From assembly GCF_932294415.1 (NCBI RefSeq), contig NC_065535.1, positions 29,984,782-30,048,781 on the forward strand: 64,000 nucleotides of DNA, read 5' to 3'. Below the pieces are notes generated by a model. That model saw nothing but the letters and a program-made list of their open reading frames with translations, was not told the DNA's origin and did no database searches. Below, one piece after another: positions 1 through 10,746 of the stretch (position 1 is its first letter; each line of letters starts with the position of its first letter). Source of the DNA: Quercus robur (Eukaryota; Streptophyta; Magnoliopsida; Fagales; Fagaceae). The translations under genes and the position numbers were made by a program.

Positions 1-1579
1 CAACTCATTTGTGATCCCTAAAATATTTTTCATCAAGTGTAGGGCAAAGACAAATTCAAAAGATAGAATTGACCTCATAATAGATCGAGCTTCAACTTTT
101 TGGTCGGACAGGCCATCTTCTTCAATAATCTCAAGTACATCAATAACAGCAGAGAACATCAAAATCAAGTTGAGAATAGTCCCATAATATGATCCCCAAC
201 GTGTATCACCAAGGCGTTTAAGATTTGTCTCTTGATTCAAACCTTGCCCACTTTTACGTACACCATTCTCTAAATCTTCTTTAATTTTGGCAAATTGTGC
301 ATCTTGAAGAGCATCTCGTCTCTTACAAGAGCCTCCAACAACAGTTACTAAATTACTAACCACATAAAAAAATTCAGCAATGTTAATATGATTTTTAGCA
401 ACAGCAACAAGTGTCAATTGAAGTTGATGAGCAAAACAATGGACATAAAATGCTGACTTATTCTCTTTCAAAATTAAAGTTTTGAGACCATTGATATCAC
501 CTTGCATATTACTAGCCCCGTTATAACCTTGCCCACGTAGGTTCGACAAACTCAAATTATGTTCACAAAGTAAACATTCAATAGCACATTTGAGTGATAA
601 AGCAGTGGTACTTGCAACATGTACAATACCAAGGAACCGCTCTATAATAATTCATTTTTTGTTCACATAACGAAGAACGAGGGACATCTTTCACTGAGAT
701 ATCACGTGACTCATCAACTAATATTGAAAAGAACCCATTGTTAAAATCCTTGATGATAGCTTTGGATGTTTCACGTGCAATTGCATTCACAATGTCTTTT
801 TGAAAATCCGGGTGGGTAAGCTTGCAATTTTTCGGAGCTGTTTGCAACACTTCATTGATAGATTCATTATGATCCCCCAAAAATTGTACAAGCTCAAGAA
901 AATTTCATTTATCACTTGAACCTTGAGATTCATCGTGACCACGAAAAGCTAATCCCCGGCATAAAAGGAATCTTATGCAATCAACTATTGCATTTAATTG
1001 AACCTGATAATCATGTTTATCTTTATTTGATTGCTTAACCAAAACACTTTGAATGTGTTGCTTTTCCTTCTGTAGATCTTAACCCTTCTTGACAGCTTGG
1101 CTATGAGCACTATTAACTCCTCCAACATGGGAATCTAACTTCGCAAGCTAATTCCAATGTTTGAATCCCTTCGTTACAAAAGTCTCACCTCCTCTTTGCT
1201 TACCAACATCTTACTGCCCAAATAGGTAGCAATAAAAACAAAATGCCGCATCCTTGTCTATACTATATTCCAACCACTTTCTACCCACATACCATTCGAA
1301 TCTAAATTGATGGGGCTTGTTAGAAAAATATGATACAGGGAAATCATGAAGAACAGGTTGACAAGGGCCTTTTGTTAAATAATGTCTTCTTATTTCATCA
1401 TGATTATTAGAATGATAAGATGATATCTTTTGTCGTAGCCCAGGATCTGAAGGAAGATTTTCTAAGTTAAAGTTAACACGAATTCGCTTAGAAGATGAAG
1501 ATGAATCTTGCACATGAAACGAATCTTGCATAGGAGATGAATCTTGGGTATGTGGTTTTCTTATCAAGTATTTGTCCAT
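1..1579 (-). pseudogene. hAT transposase with TTF zinc finger and DUF4371, broken
   Basis: The protein begins MDKYLIRK at 1579 and resembles plant 'zinc finger MYM-type 1-like' transposases of the hAT superfamily, which cut and paste DNA. The N-terminal part shows the TTF-type finger region (WLEYS...AAFCFYCYLF, about 1215-1290). Further along are DUF4371-like segments such as LTHPDFQKDIVNA and FSILVDESRDISVKD, then YVHCFAHQLQLTL. The frame is interrupted by in-frame stops just after 1211, near 1080-1160 and near 900-910. There is also a frameshift near 680-690 and a stop near 650. The C-terminal dimerisation region is outside the window. It is clearly non-functional as it stands. Confidence 0.8.
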
Positions 1580-2358
1580 AATTCTAGCAAAAGAATATAA
1601 ATAATAAACTATAAGTTCATTTGAAATATTAATAAAATTATTAATTATTGTTGTTTAGTTGTTTCATTAATTTGTTTGTCTTTTATAAACTATAATTTGT
1701 TATATTGTTATTTCATTAATTATAAAATTATTAATTATTATTTAGCCTAACATAATTTAATTTATTTGTCTTTTATAATGTATTGGTTAATTATAAAGCT
1801 TTAATTATTGTTATTTAGCGTAACAATAAATTATATTGCTTTAATTTGTTATATTGTTTAACCCCTTGTACACATTACACTAAAAGAGCCTTACATACAC
1901 ATATCATGTGCAGCACAATAATTAAAGCAGTGTAATGTGCAACACATTACACTGCTTTAATTATTGCTCCCGTCCCCATGTGCCCATCAGCCCATCTACC
2001 CCCACCCCACTCAATGGACAAGCACAAGCCTCATGCCTGATGCCCCAATCACAATAGCCTGCCAATCAGAAAATTTCACAATCACAGATTCACAAATCAC
2101 AATACACACTAAAAGACAATTAATATCACACCAACACAGTGAACACACACTGACCAACACCAATAAATAAGATAAACACTAAAGCCATATTCAAAAAGAC
2201 AAAAACACAGGAAAAGGCAAAATATAAATAAAGCCCCATTCATTCGACCAGCCAATCAGAGAGAGAGAGAGAGTTACTGAGTTAATTTAGTCTTAAAGAA
2301 TAAAGACTAAAGAGAGAGAGACATTCATTATTTTAGAAAATTAGACTTTTAGTGAGAT

Positions 2359-2405
<47 letters not shown>

Positions 2406-3148
2406 GAGAGAGAAAAAGAGAGAGAAATTAGAAATACCTTGAGGGAGCTTAGGGAAGGTCCGGAGGGATCCGTGATTTGCGAGCACCGAGCACTGAGCAC
2501 CGAAGCTAAGCAAAGCGATCTACGATCTACCGTCTACAATCTGCGATCTGCGATGAGGGGCGAGGGAGCTACGACGACGACAACGAGGAGCGAGCTACGG
2601 CAACGACAAGCGAGTATTGGGGTTTTTTTGGTTTGGTACAGAGGCTCTGTATTGGGTTTTTTTTTTTTTTTGATAAACACAATATTGGTTTTGGTTTGTT
2701 TTGCTTTTGTTCTGTATAGACTGTATCAGTGTATTGGGGATTGGTTTTCTCTGCTTTCTTTGCCAGTGACGTAATCGTGGGTATGGTGGGTAAGTTTGAT
2801 TTCTAATTCTCTGTGTTGGTTTTTTTTTTTTTTTTTTTTTGAGAATCCGTGGGTGGGTTTGCTCTGTTGGGCTCGCCGTGGGCTTGGCTCTGTTACATTT
2901 TTTTTTTTTTTTTAAGATTTTAGTTCAATTTTTTTTTTGGTTTTTTTTTTTTTTTTTTTTGCTTGAAAGTTGAACAGATAAATTTTGACTTGGCTCTATT
3001 ACAAATTTTTTTTTTCAGCTTTTAGTTCAATTTTTTTTGGGCTTTTTTTTTTTTTTTTTTGCTTGAAAGTTGAACAAATAATTTTTTTTTTTTAATTTGA
3101 AGGTGTTCCTAATTTAGCTTAAATATATATATATTTTTTAATTTTTTT

Positions 3149-3182
3149 CAGGTTAGGGTGTTCGTGAGAACACCCTAACCTG
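3149..3182. repeat. Perfect 15-bp palindrome with 4-nt loop near hAT end
   Basis: CAGGTTAGGGTGTTC, a GTGA loop, then the exact reverse complement. It lies immediately inside the hAT terminal repeat. Subterminal palindromes are common in plant hAT elements, so it is probably part of the transposon end rather than a gene regulatory site. Confidence 0.8.
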
Positions 3183-3200
3183 TACGTGGTGCCGCCACTG

Positions 3201-4280
3201 GTTCAATTTGGAGTTTAAACTTTAAAATGATTAAAATATTATATATGGGGTTTAAAAAGTAATTTACATTTTTTTTCATATGTAGTTCAGGCTGATTTAG
3301 TCACAAATATCCAATAAAATTTCAGTGGGATTCTCAAAAAAAAAGATGAAATCCAAAGCATCGCTGCAATAATGAAATCCTTGGTAACGAATTTTACACT
3401 CGCTAATTTCATTAAATAGCCAAAAAAATCGCCTCTATTTTATTGGTAAAATTTTGCTGCCTTTCCAAGAATCTGAACCCGTCGGACACTATACGCTTAC
3501 CCGGCCGCAAGTCATTGCTGAACGCTCAAGCAGGTTTCTATTCCATATTCCATATTCCATATTTGATATTCCACAATTCATTCACCCTTTGGAAAGTTTC
3601 ATGGTCTTTTCAACACAATTCATTTTGGAAATAAAAGACTTTGATTCTTAACTAAAAAAGAACTTTAGGAAAGTTACTTGAAATTCAATTAAAAAAAGAA
3701 GTCAGAAGTCATATCAACTGAGATTTGTAAACATTCTCCAAAAAAAAAAAAAAAAAAAAACTGAGACTTTAAAAGCGTCAAAAATGTTGACGTCCAATCC
3801 AAAGTACCGCTGTAATATAATTACATCGTACAAACAGACTCTTGTTGCTGTAATAACCCACCATATCGCCCCTATTATTCCTTTTATACAATTTAGGACA
3901 AAGTTCAGAGAAACTAATCCTTAACTGTTTTAATTTTACAATTTTAAACCTGATATTTTATATTCATTATAATCAAACCATTTTTATAAAAAAACAAAAC
4001 AAAAAATTAAACAGTTTGAATTAGAAGGATTTGAACTCTAAACATCTTTGTTAAAAATATTAAGTAACATTTAAGTTACATAACTCTTGGCATATAATCT
4101 TTGGCATATAATGTAATCACCCTCTCCACATTATTTTTTGTTGCTAATTTGATAATTGGAAAGTGAAAATTTGAATTTTGAATGTTTTAGTTAAAAATAT
4201 CAAAAGAGGCTACTTAAGTTACAACACTCTCGCTCACTCTCTTCATATATATTTTTTTTTCAATAACAACCATTACTAAA

Positions 4281-4331
<51 letters not shown>

Positions 4332-5116
4332 ATTTATCGTGTTTTGTATTCCAAATCAATCATATATACATATATTAATATGATAATTGGGGAGAGATGA
4401 TTTGAACTATGAACATCTCAATTGAAATATTAGGAAGTATCTCTTGATCTACAAATCTCTTGGTCATAAGACAATGTTGTTGTTTGTGTATAATAGATAC
4501 CCATGAAAATTTTCCTCATGTAAAATAAGCTACATTTTTTTTAAGACTCTTAGTAGTTTTTAGTCATGGATGGAGGGATTAGATTGCTATTACTAAGAGA
4601 GTCCAATTTAAAATTTAAAAAAAATTGGTTCAATTTGTCACAAAGTAGGATTGTAAATGAGTTGAGTCGAGCCAAGTCTTAAAAGTTAAGATTTGTTCAT
4701 TTAATTTTATTTTGAACATGAGCTGAGTTCAAGCTTCTTATACTAAACAAGATTACATATTTATGCTTGGATTATTTTCTTGTTAACAAGCTCAAGTCTA
4801 TTCATGTGCTACTTGGTTAATTTATTCTCTTCTCATATGTAATAAAATCATGTCTAAAATTTTGTATCTATTCACAAATCAATGAATTTTTACAAAGTTA
4901 TATCATCCAATAAATTATAAATTTTATATTATATGAATCTATTTACAAACTTACCCAATCAAATTGCAAGTCTATATAAATATATTTTTAAAGATAAATA
5001 TGCATATAAGAATATAATAATATCATATACAGTTTAATTGAGACTAATGTTCAAAACCTAGTTTACAAACACATTATTATATTTAAGCTTGACTCGTTTT
5101 ATAGTCAACCTTAAAC
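3201..5116. other. AT-rich intergenic DNA, no gene seen
   Basis: It has short A and T runs, a (CT)n microsatellite at about 4284-4328 and no convincing open frame. The short open frames at 3443-3651 lack codon structure or recognisable domains. The phrase about lost leaf-like repeats cannot be resolved further here: I see no terminal repeats that I could pair. Confidence 0.5.
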
Positions 5117-5219
5117 TTAGGGTACGTTTGGTACACTGAATGTGGATTACAACATGAATGGTAATCTTTATTATCAGGAATAAAATATGTTGTAATGGAA
5201 TAACTAAACCTATTCATTA

Positions 5220-5500
5220 CGCTCTGTTTGTTTCGCTAAAAAATCTTCTGTAAAGATAATTTTCTACATTTTTCAGTGTTCGGTAGTACAAAAAAAACTG
5301 GTCAACGGAAAACTATCTTTAGTCAATGGAAAATCCTAATAAAAATAAGGCTTGTTTTCTATAAGTTGTTTTCCAAAATTTTTTTTTGGAAAACAATCTC
5401 TCTCTCACGATATGCTCTCTCTCTCACTCTTTCTCTCTTCCCTTTTCTTTTTCTTTCCTCACACCCTCACTGTCACTAACTCTGGTCTCCCCTCTTCCAT

Positions 5501-5553
<53 letters not shown>

Positions 5554-6183
5554 TTTCTCTTCCCCTTTATATCACAGTTCTCTAATTAGATTTTTTTCCC
5601 CCTCATTGCTCAGTAATTATTTCATTCCTCTCTACCAACTTGCAAAGGAGAACATATTTGCAATGGTAATTATTTCATTCCTCTTTACCAAAATCTCAAT
5701 TCTTTACTTTGAATTTCAAACTTGATTTTATTTTTTTCTTTAAGAAATTTTTGGTTTGATGGATTCCAGGTAGTTCTTTTTTGCACATAAAAGTGCTAAA
5801 AAAATATTAAAAAAAAAAAAAAAAGAAGAAAGAATGAATGAAGTAAAAGACGAAAATTTTAAACATAGTGCCTATACGGCTCTAAATTGCTTTTACATGA
5901 GATAATCTTTATGGTAAATTAATAATATTGTTATATAATGAATAATAATTGTTTAGAAGAATTGTATTTGTTGGTAGATACATTATGCAAATACTATACA
6001 GTGATAATATAGTATGTAGATACATTATATAAATACATAATTTCGAGTAATATTAAAGACTTGTGGTTGACCATAGTAGATAATTAATGTACCAGCAAAA
6101 AGATTAGACAATTAAAAATTATTATTATTTGTACTTATTAAAGATGTATTCTCATGTCAATTTTATGTATATAAACAAATTGT

Positions 6184-6235
<52 letters not shown>

Positions 6236-6639
6236 ATGTATGTATGTATGTATATATATGTATGTATGTATGTATGTATGGACATTAATGTCTATATATA
6301 TGAGCAAGATAAGTGGTATAAATAATGAAAATTTGAAAACTAATTTTGATTGTATTTATTGTCAAAATTTTAGTATGAAAACCAAATTCATTCTTGGTTT
6401 TTTATTTTATTTTATTTATATTGATTACATTAGTTGGTTTACATAATACACATGTTTTAAATTACACAAGAAATATAAAAAATAAGAATAAAAATTTGCA
6501 TACCAAACACCAGAAAACATTCTCAAGCTTATTTTCAAGGTCGTTACCAAACACTGGAAAATGATACAGTTTTCTAGAAAATGCTCTTTAAAAAATAAAC
6601 CATTTTCCAAAAAACGTTTATGCTGAAACAAACCGAGCG
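5220..6639. mobile_element. Nested TIR element, PIF/Harbinger-like, non-coding
   Basis: The ends are imperfect inverted repeats: CGCTCTGTTTGTTTC at the left and GAAACAAACCGAGCG at the right. They are flanked by TTA on both sides (5217-5219, 6640-6642). The empty site is visible in the sibling MITE near 16409. The interior has a (CT)n tract (about 5505-5549) and (AT)n/(TG)n/(TATG)n tracts (about 6185-6280). The open frames there merely translate these repeats. No transposase is seen, so this is non-autonomous. Confidence 0.72.
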
Positions 6640-6901
6640 TTAGTTTGGTTGTGAATTGTAACATTAGAATAAAACTTATGATCTATTTTAGGAAATATCT
6701 CATTCATACAATTATATTTCCTAGAAAATAATATATTTTAAATTTTAGAGAGATGAGTTTTTTTTAATGATTTTTTATTTCCATAATTGTTAGGTGGATA
6801 TGGAAAGTTGATTTATTTGGAAATATATTAGTGTTGGAAATTATTATATCTACTAAGGAATAGCTATTACATCCCTTTTAGAGAGGAATAGTTATTCTTC
6901 A

Positions 6902-8585
6902 TCTATATATATATATAAAACCAAAGCTTCTGTTGGCACCACAATTTTCCACGTCAGCACAATATTTAAAAAAATAAAAATAAAAACATTATAACTCCTC
7001 AAAACTCTAGCAACCTTACCCCTCTCTCAAGTTAAGAAATATAAAACCACGGTTTCTGCAAACTCTCTCTCTCCAAACGTAAATACCAAATTCAACTCTT
7101 TTAATTTCTCTTTATATTTTTGAGGCTTCTATAGAGTTATAGTGAGTTATGTTGATTTTGTTTTTTGTGTGTGTGTTTATAGATGGTCATAATACTCCGG
7201 TATTCCAAAAGAAGTTTGTGTTTTCGTTAATTGAAAGCCTTAGAGAGATAAGTGTTGCAGTTTGGAACAGCAATACAGAAGACGATTTCAGTGGCAGGGG
7301 AAAGTAATTACTTTGTCTCATATTTTTTTTTTTTGAATTGATTTTGTGTGCTTTTTAGACCCTTTTGGATCAATTTTGTTAATTGGGTGTTTTTTTTTTT
7401 TTTTTTTTTTTTATAGGATCCAATTGGGGAAGGTTCTTTCAAAGGGTTACGATGACCGCATTTGGTGTCTGTATACTAATAGTGGGGGGTAAGTACTATA
7501 AATTACTAACCCTTTTAAGTGTATAATCTGTTTCTAAAATTTAAGTGGATGGAGGGGTTTAAGTTTGCTCAAATTAACAGAATCTTCACATGTTCTTGTA
7601 GTGGAAAGGCTTTGATAGTTTTATTGAGTTAATTCAAAGTCTTTATATATTAATAAGTTTGGATTATATAGTAACACAAACAAATTAAATTTGTTGCTAC
7701 CCGTAGAATACTGTGTAGTTTGGATTATATTGTAACACAATCAAATTAAATTCGTTGCTACCCGTAGAATACTGTGTGAAGAAGTTGTTACAATGCTCAA
7801 ATTTTAACTTCATTTTTGTTCACCATTGAATACTCATATAATCAATTTCCAATTCAGTGTTCAAGAATTAAACCAAAATTCTAACTGCGCTATCATAAAA
7901 TATTATTATTAGTATGAATTTTATGGAGTTACAGTGTTCAGAAATTAAACCAAAATTCTTTTAAATTATCTATAATATTTTGTCCTCCAAAAATTTTCTC
8001 TCTTTAATTTTAGTATATTGTGTTTCTTAAGCTATAGAGAGATTTTCTTTGTTTCTTATTCTCAATAATAAATCATTTTATTGCAATACCGGTAATTATT
8101 TGAGAAATCCAATATGTTCATATTTCTATAGAATAGAGAATAGTAGAAGCCAATTTTATTACAACTACTTAAATTGAGTTGACTTAATTCCGTACAATTA
8201 CAAAGTATAGCATGAAAGATAATAGAATTAATTGTTGTAATTTTTATTTTCTTTCCATATTTTGAATTTCCTCTATATTATTATTACAACTGAGTAAAGA
8301 TTGAAAAAGTAACATTACTACTCTAATTTGAAGTTTAATGTGTCCTTCTCAAGTCATGGTCTTTATTTATATATTTGCAGTTTATATTTCTAACCGTTGA
8401 TGAGAAATTAAGGCTCAGTTGCACAATATGTGTAAATTCTTCAGAAAACTACTTTAAATAGTAAGTCAATGTGTCTCTTACATTTGGGTATTAGTTAGAA
8501 TTATTTTCAAATGATTGTACCTATAAAAGTGAATGTGTATAAATTTTGTTTAACTATCCCATGCATCGCACGGGTTAGCGATTAG
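6902..8585 (+). mobile_element. Non-autonomous Helitron 1, with captured C2-domain exons
   Basis: The 5' end is TCTATATATATATATAAAAC directly after an A. The 3' end has the hairpin CCC(A)TGC-ATC-GCA(C)GGG followed by GCGATTAG and then T. This is the Helitron layout (5' TC, 3' hairpin then CTRR-like end, insertion between A and T, no duplication); the terminal TTAG deviates from the usual CTAG. It sits inside the Tourist element 5120-8714. No Rep/helicase coding is present, so movement would need an autonomous partner. Confidence 0.75.
7183..7488 (+). pseudogene. Captured C2-domain protein fragment (two exons)
   Basis: Two exon-like blocks with intact splice signals (7183-7303 and 7417-7488) join in frame. 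The first reads VFQKKFVFSLIESLREISVA and VWNSNTEDDFSG. The second reads IQLGKVLSKGYDDRIW. These match the second half of the C2 domain of small plant calcium/lipid-binding C2 proteins, where a conserved block like 'VxLxKVLSxGYDDxxW' follows 'VWNSNT...DDF'. The start of the domain and the rest of the gene are missing. It is a fragment carried by the Helitron and probably not translated. Confidence 0.7.
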
Positions 8586-8747
8586 TTTTAAAGAATAGCT
8601 ATTCATAAAGAATAATTATTCCCTATAATAAAAACATAACCAAATTATTGAATAACTAAATCATAGGAATAACTATTACATTACAGTGCCTATTACAGTT
8701 TACCAAACGTGCCTTTATACTTGAGTTTGTCTTGTTTATTAAATAAA

Positions 8748-10262
8748 CTAGTATGTAGCCCCGTGTTGCCGCACGAGAATGGATATATTATTAATCATGA
8801 GTTTATTCATGTTTAAAAAGCTCAATTAAGTCTAAATTCATATTATTAACCAAAAAATTTCATTAACAAAACTTAGCAGTATATATATTTCACACAGAAA
8901 TATGAACCTTGGTGACAATGTTTATCCAAAAGATCCATTCACGCTTATGAATCTTCAATCTCTATTGGTGATTGAAATTTTCGCAACTTAAAAAATTTAA
9001 AATTAAAAAAAAAAAAAAAAACCCTCAGAGTTGTACTCATTTTGTAGTTTTACGATGGGTCATTTTGTAACATGATGGGCATTTGTGTGAAGAAAAAACT
9101 TCTGAAATTCCATGGCTGATAAAAGAAACTCTCTCCAATCTCTTTTTATAGAGAGATGGGTTTGTGCATGTTTTTATACATCCTTCATAGTTGTATTATC
9201 ACAAAGCAGGTCCAATGGATTTAGATTGGTACTACCGATTCCCAAAGCATGAGTGTTTAATGTGTTATTAATTTCATCTCATTGGCTTCTACACATGACA
9301 GCAAAATTAAAAATAATTAGATTGTACACGTGTATAGTAAAATTGGACTCCAATTTCAGATTCTAATTGAACAATTGGAATGATAATATATGATAGTAAC
9401 AACAATAGGAAAATTCAAATAAAATTTCGAATTAAATTGTAACAATCTGAATAAAAAATTCCAATAGAAAGACAGGGTGGAGTGATCCACTCCAAGAAGA
9501 CGACCAAACTTGCGTAAATATAGAATAATAAATCTCTCTCCGAAAAATTTACATTATTCATAACCTTTACCTTCACTGAACATTTTAAAAACATAGTGAC
9601 TCACATCTGCCATCTAGACATCTACAGTCGGGTCCTCTCCAATTCGCATGAGATTCCATTGATCACTAAGTTCCTTTGCAGCCTGCAAAAAGTATCATCC
9701 ATCGGTCCACAACAGTGCTTTCTTCATTGTTATAGGTGTCCAACCTGAACAAAAAGCCAAATATAAGGATAGTGAATTTTAGGCATAATGTGCATCTAAT
9801 CACATATTAGAAATTTATAACAAATGTAAAGATGCAAACTTTGTAAGTGAATAGTAAACAAAACTCAGTGTCAGAACCAAGAAAAAAGCACTTTAATCCG
9901 AAACTCAGTGCAAATGTAAAGATGCAAACTTTGTAAGCAATTTATAACAAAGATGCAAACTTTGGCTTTGCTATCTTTTTGGAAATTATGCAATGTACCC
10001 AAACCAAGTTCTTATCACCGATATTAATCTCTTTGGTTTTTACGTTTGACTACAAAATCAAGAAAAAACTTAATTAGCATAGTAACTCACTTGACCCGAT
10101 ACATAGAAGTGATTTTAATGAGAATGAGCCCACATACATTTAGCCACATGATCCAAAATTCAATTTCAATTTCAGATTCTAGACACATGGCACAAAATTA
10201 GAGTTCTAATTTGAAATTCAATTTCACACTCTCTCTACTCCACCTATTATTTTATATATAGA
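8748..10262 (-). mobile_element. Non-autonomous Helitron 2, with captured aminopeptidase P exon
   Basis: Read on the minus strand, it starts TCTATATATAAAATAATAGG after an A (10262). It ends with the hairpin CTCGTG-CGGCAA-CACGGG, then GCTACATACTAG and T (8748). These are canonical Helitron termini. It lies tail-to-tail with Helitron 1, separated by the last 129 bp of the Tourist MITE and a short flank. Its 5' end sits about 485 bp upstream of the NAD synthetase start codon. The interior includes a repeated phrase (AAATGTAAAGATGCAAAC) near 9826-9960. Confidence 0.78.
9605..9744 (-). pseudogene. Captured Xaa-Pro aminopeptidase P (APP1-like) exon
   Basis: On the minus strand an exon with acceptor and donor signals reads WTPITMKKALLWTDG, a stop, then YFLQAAKELSDQWNLMRIGE and DPTVDV, a stop, and MAD. 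This matches the N-terminal region of cytosolic aminopeptidase P (plant APP1), where the motif WTDGRYFLQA is followed by LMR-GEDP. The two stops sit where the family has Arg and Trp, so each is one transition away from sense. It is a dead gene piece transported by Helitron 2. Confidence 0.72.
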
Positions 10263-10550
10263 TAAAGTTAAACAAGTCTTTTTTTCAAATTGAGTTTGAA
10301 CGGTTTATAGACAACTCGGTTCTTTTATAGACATACACAAAACAAAAAGACATACTTATTTTATTTTTTTCACTAATTTTTTTTTCCTCACTATTTTGAG
10401 TGTTTGACCCGTCCAAGGGTCCAGGAAGGAACCCGTTGGACACTCTGCTGCGTTTACCACACAACAGCAGAAGCAGCCCAAGTTGCTCAGAAAATCCAAT
10501 TCCCACCCTTAAAAAATAAAAATAAAAGAGAATCCAAATCCCAAAACTTC

Positions 10551-10558
10551 ATATAAAT
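10551..10558 (+). promoter_or_regulatory. Possible TATA box of NAD synthetase gene
   Basis: ATATAAAT lies 196 bp upstream of the start codon, in the 484-bp interval between Helitron 2 and the coding region. The position gives a plausible leader of about 160 nt. The surrounding DNA is AT-rich, so the match could be fortuitous. Confidence 0.4.
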
Positions 10559-10746
10559 CCCAAACAAACAATTCCCAATTCCATAGAATTCCACAAAGAA
10601 ATTCATTTCATTCACAAACTAGAGTCCCAAACTCAGCATATCAAAAAAGTTTCAGTCTTTTCCACACACAAATTCAATTTCCGAACACTGTTTCTGAATT
10701 CCTTAAGCTTTGGTTTTAGAGTTTGAGTTTAGAGACAAAGAAGAAG

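Larger units (their letters stand above)
1..3200 (-). mobile_element. hAT DNA transposon (Tip100-like), terminal part
   Basis: The right boundary is a hAT-type terminal inverted repeat. On the minus strand the end reads CAGTGGCGGCACCACG, matching the CAGTGGCGG ends common in plant Tip100-type hAT elements. The decayed transposase on the same strand (1-1579) supports this. The noncoding stretch between transposase start and terminus holds a GA microsatellite near 2360-2412, several long T runs and a 34-bp palindrome at 3149-3182. The other terminus lies left of the window, so the expected 8-bp target duplication (right copy would be 3201-3208) cannot be tested. Confidence 0.75.
5120..8714. mobile_element. 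Tourist-like (PIF/Harbinger) MITE split by two nested insertions
   Basis: The left end GGGTACGTTTGGTACACT (5120) pairs with the right end ACCAAACGTGCCT (8714). A TTA duplication flanks it (5117-5119 and 8715-8717). Removing the nested element 5220-6639 and the Helitron 6902-8585 leaves roughly 490 bp that resembles the uninterrupted relative at 16303-16821, including the phrase TATTCATTAGTTTGG across the first insertion point. TIR type and a TWA duplication are diagnostic of Tourist elements. Confidence 0.78.

Noticed and set aside
2439..2774. 111-codon open frame on + strand
   Set aside because: It lies within the noncoding end of the hAT element, has repetitive and T-run translation, and shows no domain.
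5352..5585. Open frame rich in SLSLSL
   Set aside because: It is a translation of a CT microsatellite.
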